DNA of 64,000 bases from JAAYDI01 sp052034005. GTDB lineage: Bacteria; Planctomycetota; Planctomycetia; Pirellulales; Pirellulaceae. The position numbers and the translations under genes are program-made. The stretch spans positions 1 through 64,000 of the forward strand of contig JBPOJB010000001.1 in the NCBI GenBank assembly GCA_052034005.1, given 5' to 3'. Below the pieces are notes generated by a model, which ran no database searches, had not been told where the DNA came from, and saw only the letters and a list, made by a program, of their open reading frames with translations. Every line of letters starts with the position of its first letter. The stretch's first letter is position 1. This document shows, piece after piece, positions 39,431-47,668 of this stretch.

Positions 39431-40834
39431 ATGACCGCACTTGGTAATGCACCGCCGGCCGGCAGCCTGTTGGCCGCGATCTTCTCGGACGAGACCTTCC
39501 TGCCGGCCGAGCCCAGCTCGATCGAAGAGACCGGGCTGTCGGCCACATTGATCGAAGCGTTGATCAGCAAGTACGTGATGGTCGTCGGCTCGGCCAGCGG
39601 CCGGCAGATTGCCGAACAGATCTGTCTGCCGTTCGGCATTCTGGAGGGGATCTACCGCAACTTGCGTCAGCGCCAGATCCTCGTCCATTCCGCCGCCGCC
39701 CAGATGAACGATTACTATTACATCCTCACGGAACAGGGGCGGCAGTTCGCCCAGCGGCTGATGGAATCGTGCGCCTACGTGGGCGCCGCGCCGGTGCCGT
39801 TGGTGGATTACGTCGTGTCGGTGGAAGCTCAGACGATTCGCGCGGAGGCGCCCAGGCGGCAGCACCTGGCCAAGGCGTTCTCCGACATCTCCGTGGAACC
39901 GGAGCTGTTCGACCAGTTGGGCCCGGCCATCAATTCGGGCGCCGGGTTGTTCCTCTACGGAGCGCCCGGCAACGGCAAGACGACCCTGGCCGCGCGGATC
40001 ACGATGTGTTTCGGCCAGGACATCTGGATCCCCAAGACGCTCACGGAAGACGGGCAGCTGATCAAGTTGTACGACGCGGCCTACCACCACTGTGAAACCG
40101 CGAACGAGAAGAGCCTGTTGAAGAGCACGGACCACGACCGACGCTGGATTAAGATCCGGCGGCCGACGGTGATCGTGGGCGGCGAGTTGACCCTCGATGC
40201 CCTGGAGATCCGCCATGATCCGGTAAGCAATGTGAGCGAGGCGCCGCTGCAGCTCAAGAGCAACTGCGGCTGCCTGCTGGTCGACGACTTCGGTCGCCAA
40301 CGGATCGAGCCGACGGAACTGCTCAATCGCTGGATCATCCCGCTGGAGAACCGCCAGGACTTCCTGACCATCGCCACGGGCAAGAAGATCCAGGTGCCGT
40401 TCGAGCAGCTGATCATCTTCTCGACCAACCTGGATCCGACCGACCTGACCGACGAAGCGTTCCTGCGGCGGATTCCCTACAAAATCGAGGTCAACGATCC
40501 ATCGATCGACGAATTCCACCGGCTCTTTGAGACCCTCTGCCGGACGTTCCACTGCGAGTACCGTCGGGAGGTCGTGAACGAGCTCATCAAGCGCCACTAC
40601 GAGCCGTACCATCGGCCGCTGCGGCGCTGCCACCCGCGCGACCTGCTCTTGCAGATCCGAAACTACTGTGCGTACAACGACTACGTGATGGAGATGACCA
40701 CGGAGCATTTGGATCGCGTGGTGCGCAGCTACTTCACGGCGCTGTCCGGCATGGGCGATCTGCCGGTGGCGGCCGCGCCACAGCCGGCCCGACCGAGCAC
40801 GTGCGGGGTTACTGAAGCCCTGCACGAGTCATGA
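39431..40834 (+). CDS. AAA ATPase with N-terminal winged-helix-like region
   Basis: A 467-residue protein. Residues 35-115 look like a winged helix (GRQIAEQICLPFGILEGIY, then YILTEQGRQFAQRLME). The ATPase core has Walker A GAPGNGKT (177-184), Walker B CLLVDDFG, a sensor 1 IIFSTN and an arginine-rich FLRRIPYKIEV segment as in AAA+ proteins. The C-terminal helical lid (about 370-450) follows. An in-frame GTG at 39425 is an alternative start. It ends one base before the stop of the convergent REC-GGDEF-CBS gene. It is not a recognisable helicase, protease or replication clamp loader. Context suggests a role in the signalling module to its right. Confidence 0.85.
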   Translation: MTALGNAPPAGSLLAAIFSDETFLPAEPSSIEETGLSATLIEALISKYVMVVGSASGRQIAEQICLPFGILEGIYRNLRQRQILVHSAAAQMNDYYYILTEQGRQFAQRLMESCAYVGAAPVPLVDYVVSVEAQTIRAEAPRRQHLAKAFSDISVEPELFDQLGPAINSGAGLFLYGAPGNGKTTLAARITMCFGQDIWIPKTLTEDGQLIKLYDAAYHHCETANEKSLLKSTDHDRRWIKIRRPTVIVGGELTLDALEIRHDPVSNVSEAPLQLKSNCGCLLVDDFGRQRIEPTELLNRWIIPLENRQDFLTIATGKKIQVPFEQLIIFSTNLDPTDLTDEAFLRRIPYKIEVNDPSIDEFHRLFETLCRTFHCEYRREVVNELIKRHYEPYHRPLRRCHPRDLLLQIRNYCAYNDYVMEMTTEHLDRVVRSYFTALSGMGDLPVAAAPQPARPSTCGVTEALHES

Positions 40835-40835
40835 G

Positions 40836-42233
40836 CTAGCTCTGCCAGTCGACATCGGAAACGACCAGGTAGTGGCTGGTGAGCGAATAGGCCTGGTCCG
40901 GGGCGAATGAATCGGCGTGCAGCGGTTCGCTCAGCGCCGCCAGCCCGCTGCGGTAGATCATGCCCAGCGGCTGGTCGTGGCGCAGGACGATCACCACATG
41001 GTGCGATTGGGCGTCCGCCATGAAGAACTCCATCAGCGCCGCGAAGCTCTCGGTCTCGTGAACCGTCGCCACTTCGTGCGTGAGGTAGTCGCTCACCTTC
41101 GCCTTCTTCCCGATGGAAGACAGGTCCTCCGGCAGCTGGTCGGCGCTCAACAGGCCCAGCAGCCGGCCTTGGCGATCGACGACGGGCAGCTCGGTGAGCC
41201 GCGACTGGGTGAGCAATTCCGCGGCCTCGACGGCGTCCTGGTCGGCCAGGACGAACTGCGGGCAGGGGACCATCACATCCCGGGCGACGGTGTTCTCAAA
41301 CAGGCGGCCTTGACGGGCGAGATCTTCCCACTCGCGGGTCTCCCCGTCAAACTGGCCGCACCGCGCGACACAATTGCGCCCCGACGACTTCGCCAACCGG
41401 ACGGCCGTCTCCGCCCGCGCCATCAGCTCGTCGGCACTGGTGACTCCGTTCATCGTCCCGGCCACGCCCAGGCTCGCGGTCACGCGCACCGTCTCGTGGT
41501 GCACGGGGATGTCCAGGTGCGCCACGGCCTGCCGGAGCATCTCGGCCCAGGCCAACGCGCGGGCGTCCGAGGCGTTGGGCAGCAGGGCCGCGAAGCGCCC
41601 GTCGCCGAGACTGGCCAGATACTTGCAATCGCCGGCCATGCTCTTGATCTGGCCGGCCACCGCCCGCAGGATCTCGTCCCCCGCGCCGTAGCCGTACAGG
41701 TGGTTGAAATGGCCGAGGAAGTCCAGGTCCAGGAGCACGCAGGAGAGTTCATGGTCCCCGCCGCCGGCCAGCTCGCTCTGCAAGCGATCGCGGAATGCCG
41801 AGTCGCTCAACAAGCCCGTCAAATGGTCCACGGCCGCCTGCGCCCGCATTCGCCGCTCGTACTCGATCACGCGCGCCCCGCAGCGGAGGCGGGCCAGCAG
41901 TTCGCCGAACACCACCGGCTTGGCCAGGAAGTCGTCGACGCCGGCCATCATCGCCTCGGTCACCCCCTCGATCTGCGCGTCGCGCAACATCAGGAATGTG
42001 TACGAGTATCCGTGACGGCTCCGGGCGAACAGCTGCCGGCAGTGCTCCGTGCTCATGCTGTCGCCGTCCACGATCAGGAAGTCCGGTGGCGAGGCCCTGC
42101 ACACGGCGATGGCCTGCTGGACATCGGTGACCGGATTGACATCGAAACCGAACGCGGTCAGGAACCGTGCGAGGCGTCGGAGCGTCTTGCGGTCCTCTGC
42201 GACCACCATCAGTCGGAATGGTCTGGAACTCAT
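40836..42233 (-). CDS. REC-GGDEF-CBS signalling protein with degenerate GGDEF
   Basis: A 465-residue protein. Domains: receiver (1-120; acidic pair Glu13/Asp14, phosphoacceptor Asp56, Lys105), GGDEF-like (135-300; DHLTGLLSDSAFRDRL, LLDLDFLGHFNHLYGYGAGDE), and a CBS pair (about 315-440; ELPVVDRQGRLLGLLSADQL). The GGDEF signature is replaced by GDGRF (210-214) in SLGDGRFAALLP, and no RxxD inhibitory site is apparent, so cyclase activity is unlikely. CBS domains usually bind adenine nucleotides. The protein therefore looks like a sensor that integrates phosphorylation and nucleotide state. It is divergent from the FHA-EAL gene. Confidence 0.9.
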   Translation of the reverse strand: MSSRPFRLMVVAEDRKTLRRLARFLTAFGFDVNPVTDVQQAIAVCRASPPDFLIVDGDSMSTEHCRQLFARSRHGYSYTFLMLRDAQIEGVTEAMMAGVDDFLAKPVVFGELLARLRCGARVIEYERRMRAQAAVDHLTGLLSDSAFRDRLQSELAGGGDHELSCVLLDLDFLGHFNHLYGYGAGDEILRAVAGQIKSMAGDCKYLASLGDGRFAALLPNASDARALAWAEMLRQAVAHLDIPVHHETVRVTASLGVAGTMNGVTSADELMARAETAVRLAKSSGRNCVARCGQFDGETREWEDLARQGRLFENTVARDVMVPCPQFVLADQDAVEAAELLTQSRLTELPVVDRQGRLLGLLSADQLPEDLSSIGKKAKVSDYLTHEVATVHETESFAALMEFFMADAQSHHVVIVLRHDQPLGMIYRSGLAALSEPLHADSFAPDQAYSLTSHYLVVSDVDWQS

Positions 42234-42622
42234 CGGGGTGGCGCCTTCTTCTTTTACGTTGCCGCCGGTCCACAGCCGGTACGATCACGGCTCGGCATTC
42301 GCCAACGGCCCTCTGGCGTGCGTGCGAACACCATGCACCCAACTCTACTACATAACCCTCGCCCGAGCCGGCAAAACGCCCCCGCTCGCTCGGGGGCCGC
42401 CCCGGAGGCCGCCGCACCCCCGCCCGCGCGTGAGGTGAAAACGCCGCACGAGCCCCGACATGTGGCGGTTTCGCCACGCCGGACATGCTCCGGCCGGCCC
42501 GGACCGCCCAGGGGAGGATTCCTCACCCCGCGGGTCGGCAGATGCTATGTTTTTACACGACCAATGACTGTCGCCGCGGACAATAGGTGCGGCTTCCACT
42601 CCCGTGACAGGGTCTATCGACA
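42234..42622. promoter_or_regulatory. Divergent region between the GGDEF-like and EAL-like genes
   Basis: 389 bp with no credible gene. An AT-richer patch (42541-42580) before the FHA-EAL gene probably holds its promoter, but no clear consensus pair was found. Confidence 0.4.
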
Positions 42623-43786
42623 ATGCGCACCCGCATATTGAACGACACCAGCAGCGCGGCCCCGTGGTTCGAGTACTACCAGGTGGGCAACAGCCGGCCC
42701 ATCAAGCAGGCGATCGGCGAGTTGCCCTATGTCATCGGGCGGGATGAGTCGGCCGATTTCTGCGTCGAATCAAGCCGCGTGTCGCGCAAGCACGTGATGA
42801 TCGACCGCCGAGACGGTGGATTCATACTGCGCGACCTGGAAAGCACCAATGGCACCTATGTCAACGGGAAGCGGATCACGGAAGTCACGTTGGTCGATGG
42901 CGACGTCATCGTCATCGCGGACTTCGAACTGACGTTCTTCAGCGGCATGCAGCCGCTGCGCGCGACGGCGACCCAGGTCATGACCCAGCCGGTCAGCGAA
43001 CAGCTGACCAATGCCAACGACCTGATCATCCAGGTGCGCCGCCTGCACGAACGGATCACGCATCGGGCGATCAAGAGCTGCTTCCAGCCGATCGTGCGCC
43101 TGGACGGCGGTGAGCTGTTCGGCTATGAGGTGGTCCGCCAGCTGCGTGATCTGCCGGGCGAGAGCCAGCTGGCCGAATCGCTGATCGCCGGGACCGAGTG
43201 CCGTCTGACCGAACGAATCAACCACCAGCACCGTCTGTGTGCGGCCGAGGACGCCATGCAGTTGGGCGCCAGCACGCACCTGTTCTTCGGCCTGCAGGTG
43301 GCCGAAGTGAGCGCGGAGTTCGGGCGCGAGTCGCTCGACCGCCTGGTGGACATCGTGGCCAGGAAGCACCAGTTGGTGGCGGAGATCCCGGAGACGGCCG
43401 TGTGCGATATCCCGTATTTCCGCCAGTTCGTGGCCAATTTGAGCGAGCGCGGCATCGAGATCGCCTACGGAGGGTTCTGCATGGGGCCGGCCCAGATCGC
43501 CGAATGGCGCACCATGGCACCCAACTACCTCAAGCTGGCGCCGGCCGTGGTCCGGGGGGTCCGGCGCGCCAGCGGCGGGTGGCGCATGATCCAGTCGCTC
43601 CTGGAAGCGACGCGCGACCTGGGTTGCGAGGTGATCGCCGTGGGCATCGATGACGAGTCGGACGCGCAGTGCCTCCGCGAGTTGGGCTGCGCGTTCGCCC
43701 AAGGCGACCACTTCGGGCCCCCGGAGCCGCTCGCGTCGCACCTCCAGCGCAAACCGGCCCTCGCCGCATCAGGACGTTCGACATAA
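42623..43786 (+). CDS. FHA-EAL protein with degenerate EAL domain
   Basis: A 387-residue protein. Residues 20-105 form a canonical FHA phosphothreonine-binding domain (VIGRDESAD with Gly39-Arg40, SRKH at 54-57, then ESTNGTYVNGKRI). Residues 145-380 are an EAL-like barrel: CFQPIVRLDGGELFGYEVVR keeps the Glu of E-x-x, but the motif is EVV not EAL, the metal-binding DDFG loop is replaced by YGGFCMG, and the late GVE is GID. Phosphodiesterase activity is therefore unlikely. The FHA domain could dock on the kinase encoded 21 bp downstream. Confidence 0.9.
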   Translation: MRTRILNDTSSAAPWFEYYQVGNSRPIKQAIGELPYVIGRDESADFCVESSRVSRKHVMIDRRDGGFILRDLESTNGTYVNGKRITEVTLVDGDVIVIADFELTFFSGMQPLRATATQVMTQPVSEQLTNANDLIIQVRRLHERITHRAIKSCFQPIVRLDGGELFGYEVVRQLRDLPGESQLAESLIAGTECRLTERINHQHRLCAAEDAMQLGASTHLFFGLQVAEVSAEFGRESLDRLVDIVARKHQLVAEIPETAVCDIPYFRQFVANLSERGIEIAYGGFCMGPAQIAEWRTMAPNYLKLAPAVVRGVRRASGGWRMIQSLLEATRDLGCEVIAVGIDDESDAQCLRELGCAFAQGDHFGPPEPLASHLQRKPALAASGRST

Positions 43787-43807
43787 TGCAACCAGCGGAG
43801 TGACATT

Positions 43808-46800
43808 GTGCCACTTCAAGCGATCACCGCCTCCGAACCGATCCTCGGCTACCGGATCCGCGAACGTATCGGCGCGGGTGGGTACGGCGAGGTGTGGACC
43901 GCCGACGCGCCGGGCGGGCTGGTGAAGGCGATCAAGTTCGTGTACGGGTTCCTCAACGAGGACCGCGCCTCACGCGAACTCAAGGCGCTCAATCGCATCA
44001 AGACCGTTCGGCACCCGTTCTTGCTGTCGCTGGAACGCATCGAGGTGGTCGACGGTCAACTGCTGGTCGTCACCGAGCTGGCGGAGGCCAGCCTGAAAGA
44101 CCGGTACGACGAATGCCGGGCCAGCGGGCTGATCGGGATCCCGCGCGATGAGCTGATGCGGTATATGCGCGACACCGCCGACGTGCTCGACTTCATGAAC
44201 GAAGAGCACTCGCTGCAGCACCTGGACATCAAGCCGGAGAACCTGCTGCTGTTGGCCGGCCGGGTGAAGGTCGCCGACTTCGGGCTGGTCAAGGACATCC
44301 ATGACGCGACCGCGTCGCTCATGGGCGGCCTGACGCCGTTGTACGCGCCGCCCGAGGTCTTTGACGGCCGTCCGTCCCGCCGCAGCGACCAGTACAGCCT
44401 GGCCATCGTCTTCCAGGAGATGCTCACGGGCGAGCTGCCGTTCCCCGGCACCACCGCGATGCAGCTGGCGCGGCAGCACCTGCACGCCCGGCCCCGGCTC
44501 TCGGCGCTGGAACCCTACGATCAAGAGATCATCGCGCACGCCTTGGCGAAAGCGCCGGCCGACCGGTTCGCCAACTGCTGCGAAATGGTCGATGCGTTGG
44601 AGCGGGCCCCGGGCGAAGCCGCGGCACGCGCGGCGGAACGCGCGGACGCCGGCCGACACCGCGAGGCGCCGGCGCGCCGCTTCGTCGGCGACCGCTGCGC
44701 CGAACGCGGGCCGAACACGGAATACCTGGCCGACGGGCCGGGTCTGGCGCCGGCCCTGGGCGGCAGCGAATCCATCGTGCCGCGCGTGCACGCGAACCCG
44801 GAAGTCACGGTCCTGCCGCCGATCGAGCTGGAAGATACGCCGGCCACGGTCAGCCCCACGCTGTTCGTCGGAGTGGGGCGGTCGGCAGCACGCATCCTGC
44901 TGCAGCTGCGCCGGCGACTGGCCGACCGGTTCGGGCGGCTGGACGATATCCCGTCGCTCCAAATGCTGCTGCTCGACACCGACACGAAGGACCTGGTGGC
45001 CGCCACGAACAGCCGCCACGGGTTCAAGTCGCAGGACCTGGTGCCGATGCCGCTGCGGCATCCGCAGCAGTACCGCGACGAGTCGGGGACGTTGCTGCGC
45101 TGGATCAGCCGGCGCTGGCTGTACAACATCCCCAAGTCGCTCAAGACGGAAGGGCTCCGCCCCTTGGGACGACTCGCCTTCGTCGATCACGCGGAGGAGA
45201 TCAGTCAGCGGATGCGCACGGCGATCGAGACGATGACCAACCTGGAGTCCAGGACCTCGTCGCGCGAGAGCACGCAGCTCCGCTTCCGGAACAATGATGT
45301 ACGGGTCGTCTTGATTGCCTCGATCTCCGGCGGCACGGGCAGCGGGATGATCGCCGACCTGGGTTACCTGGCCCGGCACCTGCTGGCTGAAGCAGGGTTC
45401 CGCGACGACAACGTGTCCGCCGTGCTCACCCATTCCACGGGCCTCAATCCGCGGGAAACCGAGTTGGCCGCCGTCAACGCGTACGCCACGCTGAGCGAAT
45501 TGAATCACTTCGCGCGGTTGGGCAGCTACTATCCCGGGGAGCGCGCCTGCCGGCTGCCGATGCGCAGCGAAGACAACGTCGCCTTCCGGGACCTGTATCT
45601 GGTGGATCTCGGCGCGGGATTGAACGAGCAGCAGTTCGACGACGCGGCGGACGAAGTCGCTTCGTACCTGTTCCTCGACACCGTGACCAGCGCCAGTGAC
45701 TTCTTCCGGGCCTGCCGCGACGCCGAACCGCGGGATCCGGACACGCGGAATGCCGAGATCCGGCTGCGCACGTTCGGTCTGCATCAGTTCAGTTGCCTGC
45801 AGGACGATATCGTAGCCGTGGCTGTGGAACACCTCTGTCGGCACGCCACCGACCGCTGGCTGATGGGTTGCTCCGTGCCGGTCGAACCGCCCGTCCTCAA
45901 GCGGTCCGTGGCCGCGGTGAACCGCAGCACGGACGCTCGCAAGGAGGCCGAGTATGCTCAGCTTCGCGTGCCGGCCGAGCGGTTTGCCGAGTCCACGCGT
46001 CTGGATGTCGATTCGTTGATTCAAGAGGTGTTCCGCCACATCGAACATGAGCTCGGCCAGTCCGTCGACAAGTTCTTCCAGGACCAGATCCAGCAGTTGC
46101 CGTGGGACGAGTTGCGGGGGTCCATGGAAGGCGCCGCGGTCGTGATCACGCAGTTCACCAGGAGCATCGATGCGCTGCTGGGCAGCCGGCGCGTCTCGGC
46201 CGACCATGCGCGGCCCGAGCGGGGGAGCCTGGAAGCGTCCTTCGCGCCGTTCCGCAAGAAGGCGGCGCGCAAACGCGTGGATGCCATCCGCGAATGGCTG
46301 CTGGACATGGTCGATGACGAGACCTCCCGGATCCGCGGTGCCATGTGGCTGGCCCGATGGCTCGGCGCGCTCTGCAAATCGACCGAGGAGCGGGTGGGGC
46401 AGTTGCAGCAGAACGTCGAAGGTCAGTTGGTGGAGGTCGAGCGGTCGCTCGCGGCGCTGCCCACCGCCCGGGTGCGCGGACATGACAAGTCGCCGCTGGA
46501 CGACTTGCCCGGCCTGCTGGAACAGTACTGCAAGCACCGCCTGTATCTGCGCGTCGTCGACGGCGTGGCCGAAATCGCGAAGGCCGCCAACGGATCCTTG
46601 AGCGCCATCCGCGATGAACTGGTGGACCTGGAACGGGAGATCCGGCATCTGGCCGACCACTTCGACACGTCGCGGACGCTCGATTCGCTGGTCGGTGATG
46701 ACGATGTGGGTGCGGACCACCTCCTGGAATCCATCGGCCACGTGCTGGTCGAGGGCGTCAGCGAACTGACGGAGCGGCTGGATCAGCAGCTGCAGGCTAC

Positions 46801-47293
46801 CATCCTGAAGGACGCTGGGGGCTTGCGCAAGCTGCTGGGGCAGGGGGGGGAGGCCCGCAACAGGCTGCCCAGTGCCATCCGCGCCATTGCCCGGACGACC
46901 GTGATCAACTTGATGAAGACCATGAATGTCGCCGATCTGATGTTCTCGCAGGACGAGCAGGCCGATCACGACGCGACGACGCTCGCCGATTCGCTGGCCG
47001 CGGCTCAACCGCGGCTGATGCGGTGCGGCGGCGCCAAACGACTACTGGTCATGTTGCCCTACGGCTCGACCAATGCCCGCCCGCTCCAGATCCTCCACGA
47101 ACAGATACACGAGACGCCGTCGGTGGCTCAGAACAACGATGGCGATTTCATCCTGTGCTACGAAGTCGAACAGCTGTCGCTCACCCAGGTGGCCGTCACG
47201 CTCATCGACGGTCGACAGGACTATGCGCAATACGCGGGCCGCCTCCATACCCGCACGGATGTCCAATGGTCAACGCTGCCAGACATTGCCTGA
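43808..47293 (+). CDS. Ser/Thr protein kinase fused to a tubulin/FtsZ-like domain
   Basis: A 1161-residue protein from GTG 43808 (GGAG seven bases upstream). The N-terminal kinase (14-270) has the glycine loop GAGGYG (22-27), Lys43, the catalytic loop QHLDIKPEN (Asp140; HLD rather than HRD, a non-RD kinase), DFG (157-159) and a PPE motif. After a charged linker (270-345) comes a tubulin_2-like GTPase domain: LFVGVGRSAARILLQL, then LLLDTD (390-392), and the tubulin signature SGGTGSG (508-513), with DLYLVDLGAG further on. The remaining 450 residues are helical with coiled-coil character. No transmembrane segment. It forms an operon with FHA-EAL. The two catalytic or nucleotide motifs look intact, so both activities are plausible. 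Confidence 0.92.
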   Translation: MPLQAITASEPILGYRIRERIGAGGYGEVWTADAPGGLVKAIKFVYGFLNEDRASRELKALNRIKTVRHPFLLSLERIEVVDGQLLVVTELAEASLKDRYDECRASGLIGIPRDELMRYMRDTADVLDFMNEEHSLQHLDIKPENLLLLAGRVKVADFGLVKDIHDATASLMGGLTPLYAPPEVFDGRPSRRSDQYSLAIVFQEMLTGELPFPGTTAMQLARQHLHARPRLSALEPYDQEIIAHALAKAPADRFANCCEMVDALERAPGEAAARAAERADAGRHREAPARRFVGDRCAERGPNTEYLADGPGLAPALGGSESIVPRVHANPEVTVLPPIELEDTPATVSPTLFVGVGRSAARILLQLRRRLADRFGRLDDIPSLQMLLLDTDTKDLVAATNSRHGFKSQDLVPMPLRHPQQYRDESGTLLRWISRRWLYNIPKSLKTEGLRPLGRLAFVDHAEEISQRMRTAIETMTNLESRTSSRESTQLRFRNNDVRVVLIASISGGTGSGMIADLGYLARHLLAEAGFRDDNVSAVLTHSTGLNPRETELAAVNAYATLSELNHFARLGSYYPGERACRLPMRSEDNVAFRDLYLVDLGAGLNEQQFDDAADEVASYLFLDTVTSASDFFRACRDAEPRDPDTRNAEIRLRTFGLHQFSCLQDDIVAVAVEHLCRHATDRWLMGCSVPVEPPVLKRSVAAVNRSTDARKEAEYAQLRVPAERFAESTRLDVDSLIQEVFRHIEHELGQSVDKFFQDQIQQLPWDELRGSMEGAAVVITQFTRSIDALLGSRRVSADHARPERGSLEASFAPFRKKAARKRVDAIREWLLDMVDDETSRIRGAMWLARWLGALCKSTEERVGQLQQNVEGQLVEVERSLAALPTARVRGHDKSPLDDLPGLLEQYCKHRLYLRVVDGVAEIAKAANGSLSAIRDELVDLEREIRHLADHFDTSRTLDSLVGDDDVGADHLLESIGHVLVEGVSELTERLDQQLQATILKDAGGLRKLLGQGGEARNRLPSAIRAIARTTVINLMKTMNVADLMFSQDEQADHDATTLADSLAAAQPRLMRCGGAKRLLVMLPYGSTNARPLQILHEQIHETPSVAQNNDGDFILCYEVEQLSLTQVAVTLIDGRQDYAQYAGRLHTRTDVQWSTLPDIA

Positions 47294-47419
47294 GACCGGC
47301 CACTTCGACTCGCGCCGATCCTGCTCCGTTCGACGGCTGGCCACGGCAATCTGGCCGACCATTGCCCAGAGCGCGAAGAAGGTGATCGCCATGGCGATGT
47401 GCAGCGAGTCGATGGTCAT
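47270..47419 (-). CDS. Small single-pass membrane protein
   Basis: A 49-residue protein starting MTIDSLHIAMAITFFALWAM with one hydrophobic helix (about 7-25), then a charged tail (SRRTEQDRRESK). A GGGAGG lies about nine bases upstream of the ATG at 47419. It overlaps the 3' end of the kinase gene by 24 bases in antisense. The signals look real, but a protein this small cannot be confirmed by eye. Confidence 0.5.
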   Translation of the reverse strand: MTIDSLHIAMAITFFALWAMVGQIAVASRRTEQDRRESKWPVSGNVWQR

Positions 47420-47668
47420 TCGCGTTTCCCTCCCGGGCCGCTCAGACCAGGGCATCAACATGTACAACAACTCACTTCTCATCTATCGGCTGGCCCGGCG
47501 CCGGCAGGTTACTCGCTTCGCAGCCGCCCCTGTCAACCGGCCAATCCGCAAAGCTTCGGCAGTCGCGTTGTCCGCGTCGAGCGGGTTTGATAGAGTGGGG
47601 AACATTGCTCGGTTAAGCCAGGGGTCGGCCAGCCTGAAGCGCTGTGCGCCCCGAGGTTCCGCATCGCC

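Noticed and set aside
43970..47008. Minus-strand open frame of about 1000 codons opposite the kinase-tubulin gene
   Set aside because: Antisense shadow of a GC-rich gene; low-information translation and no start signals.
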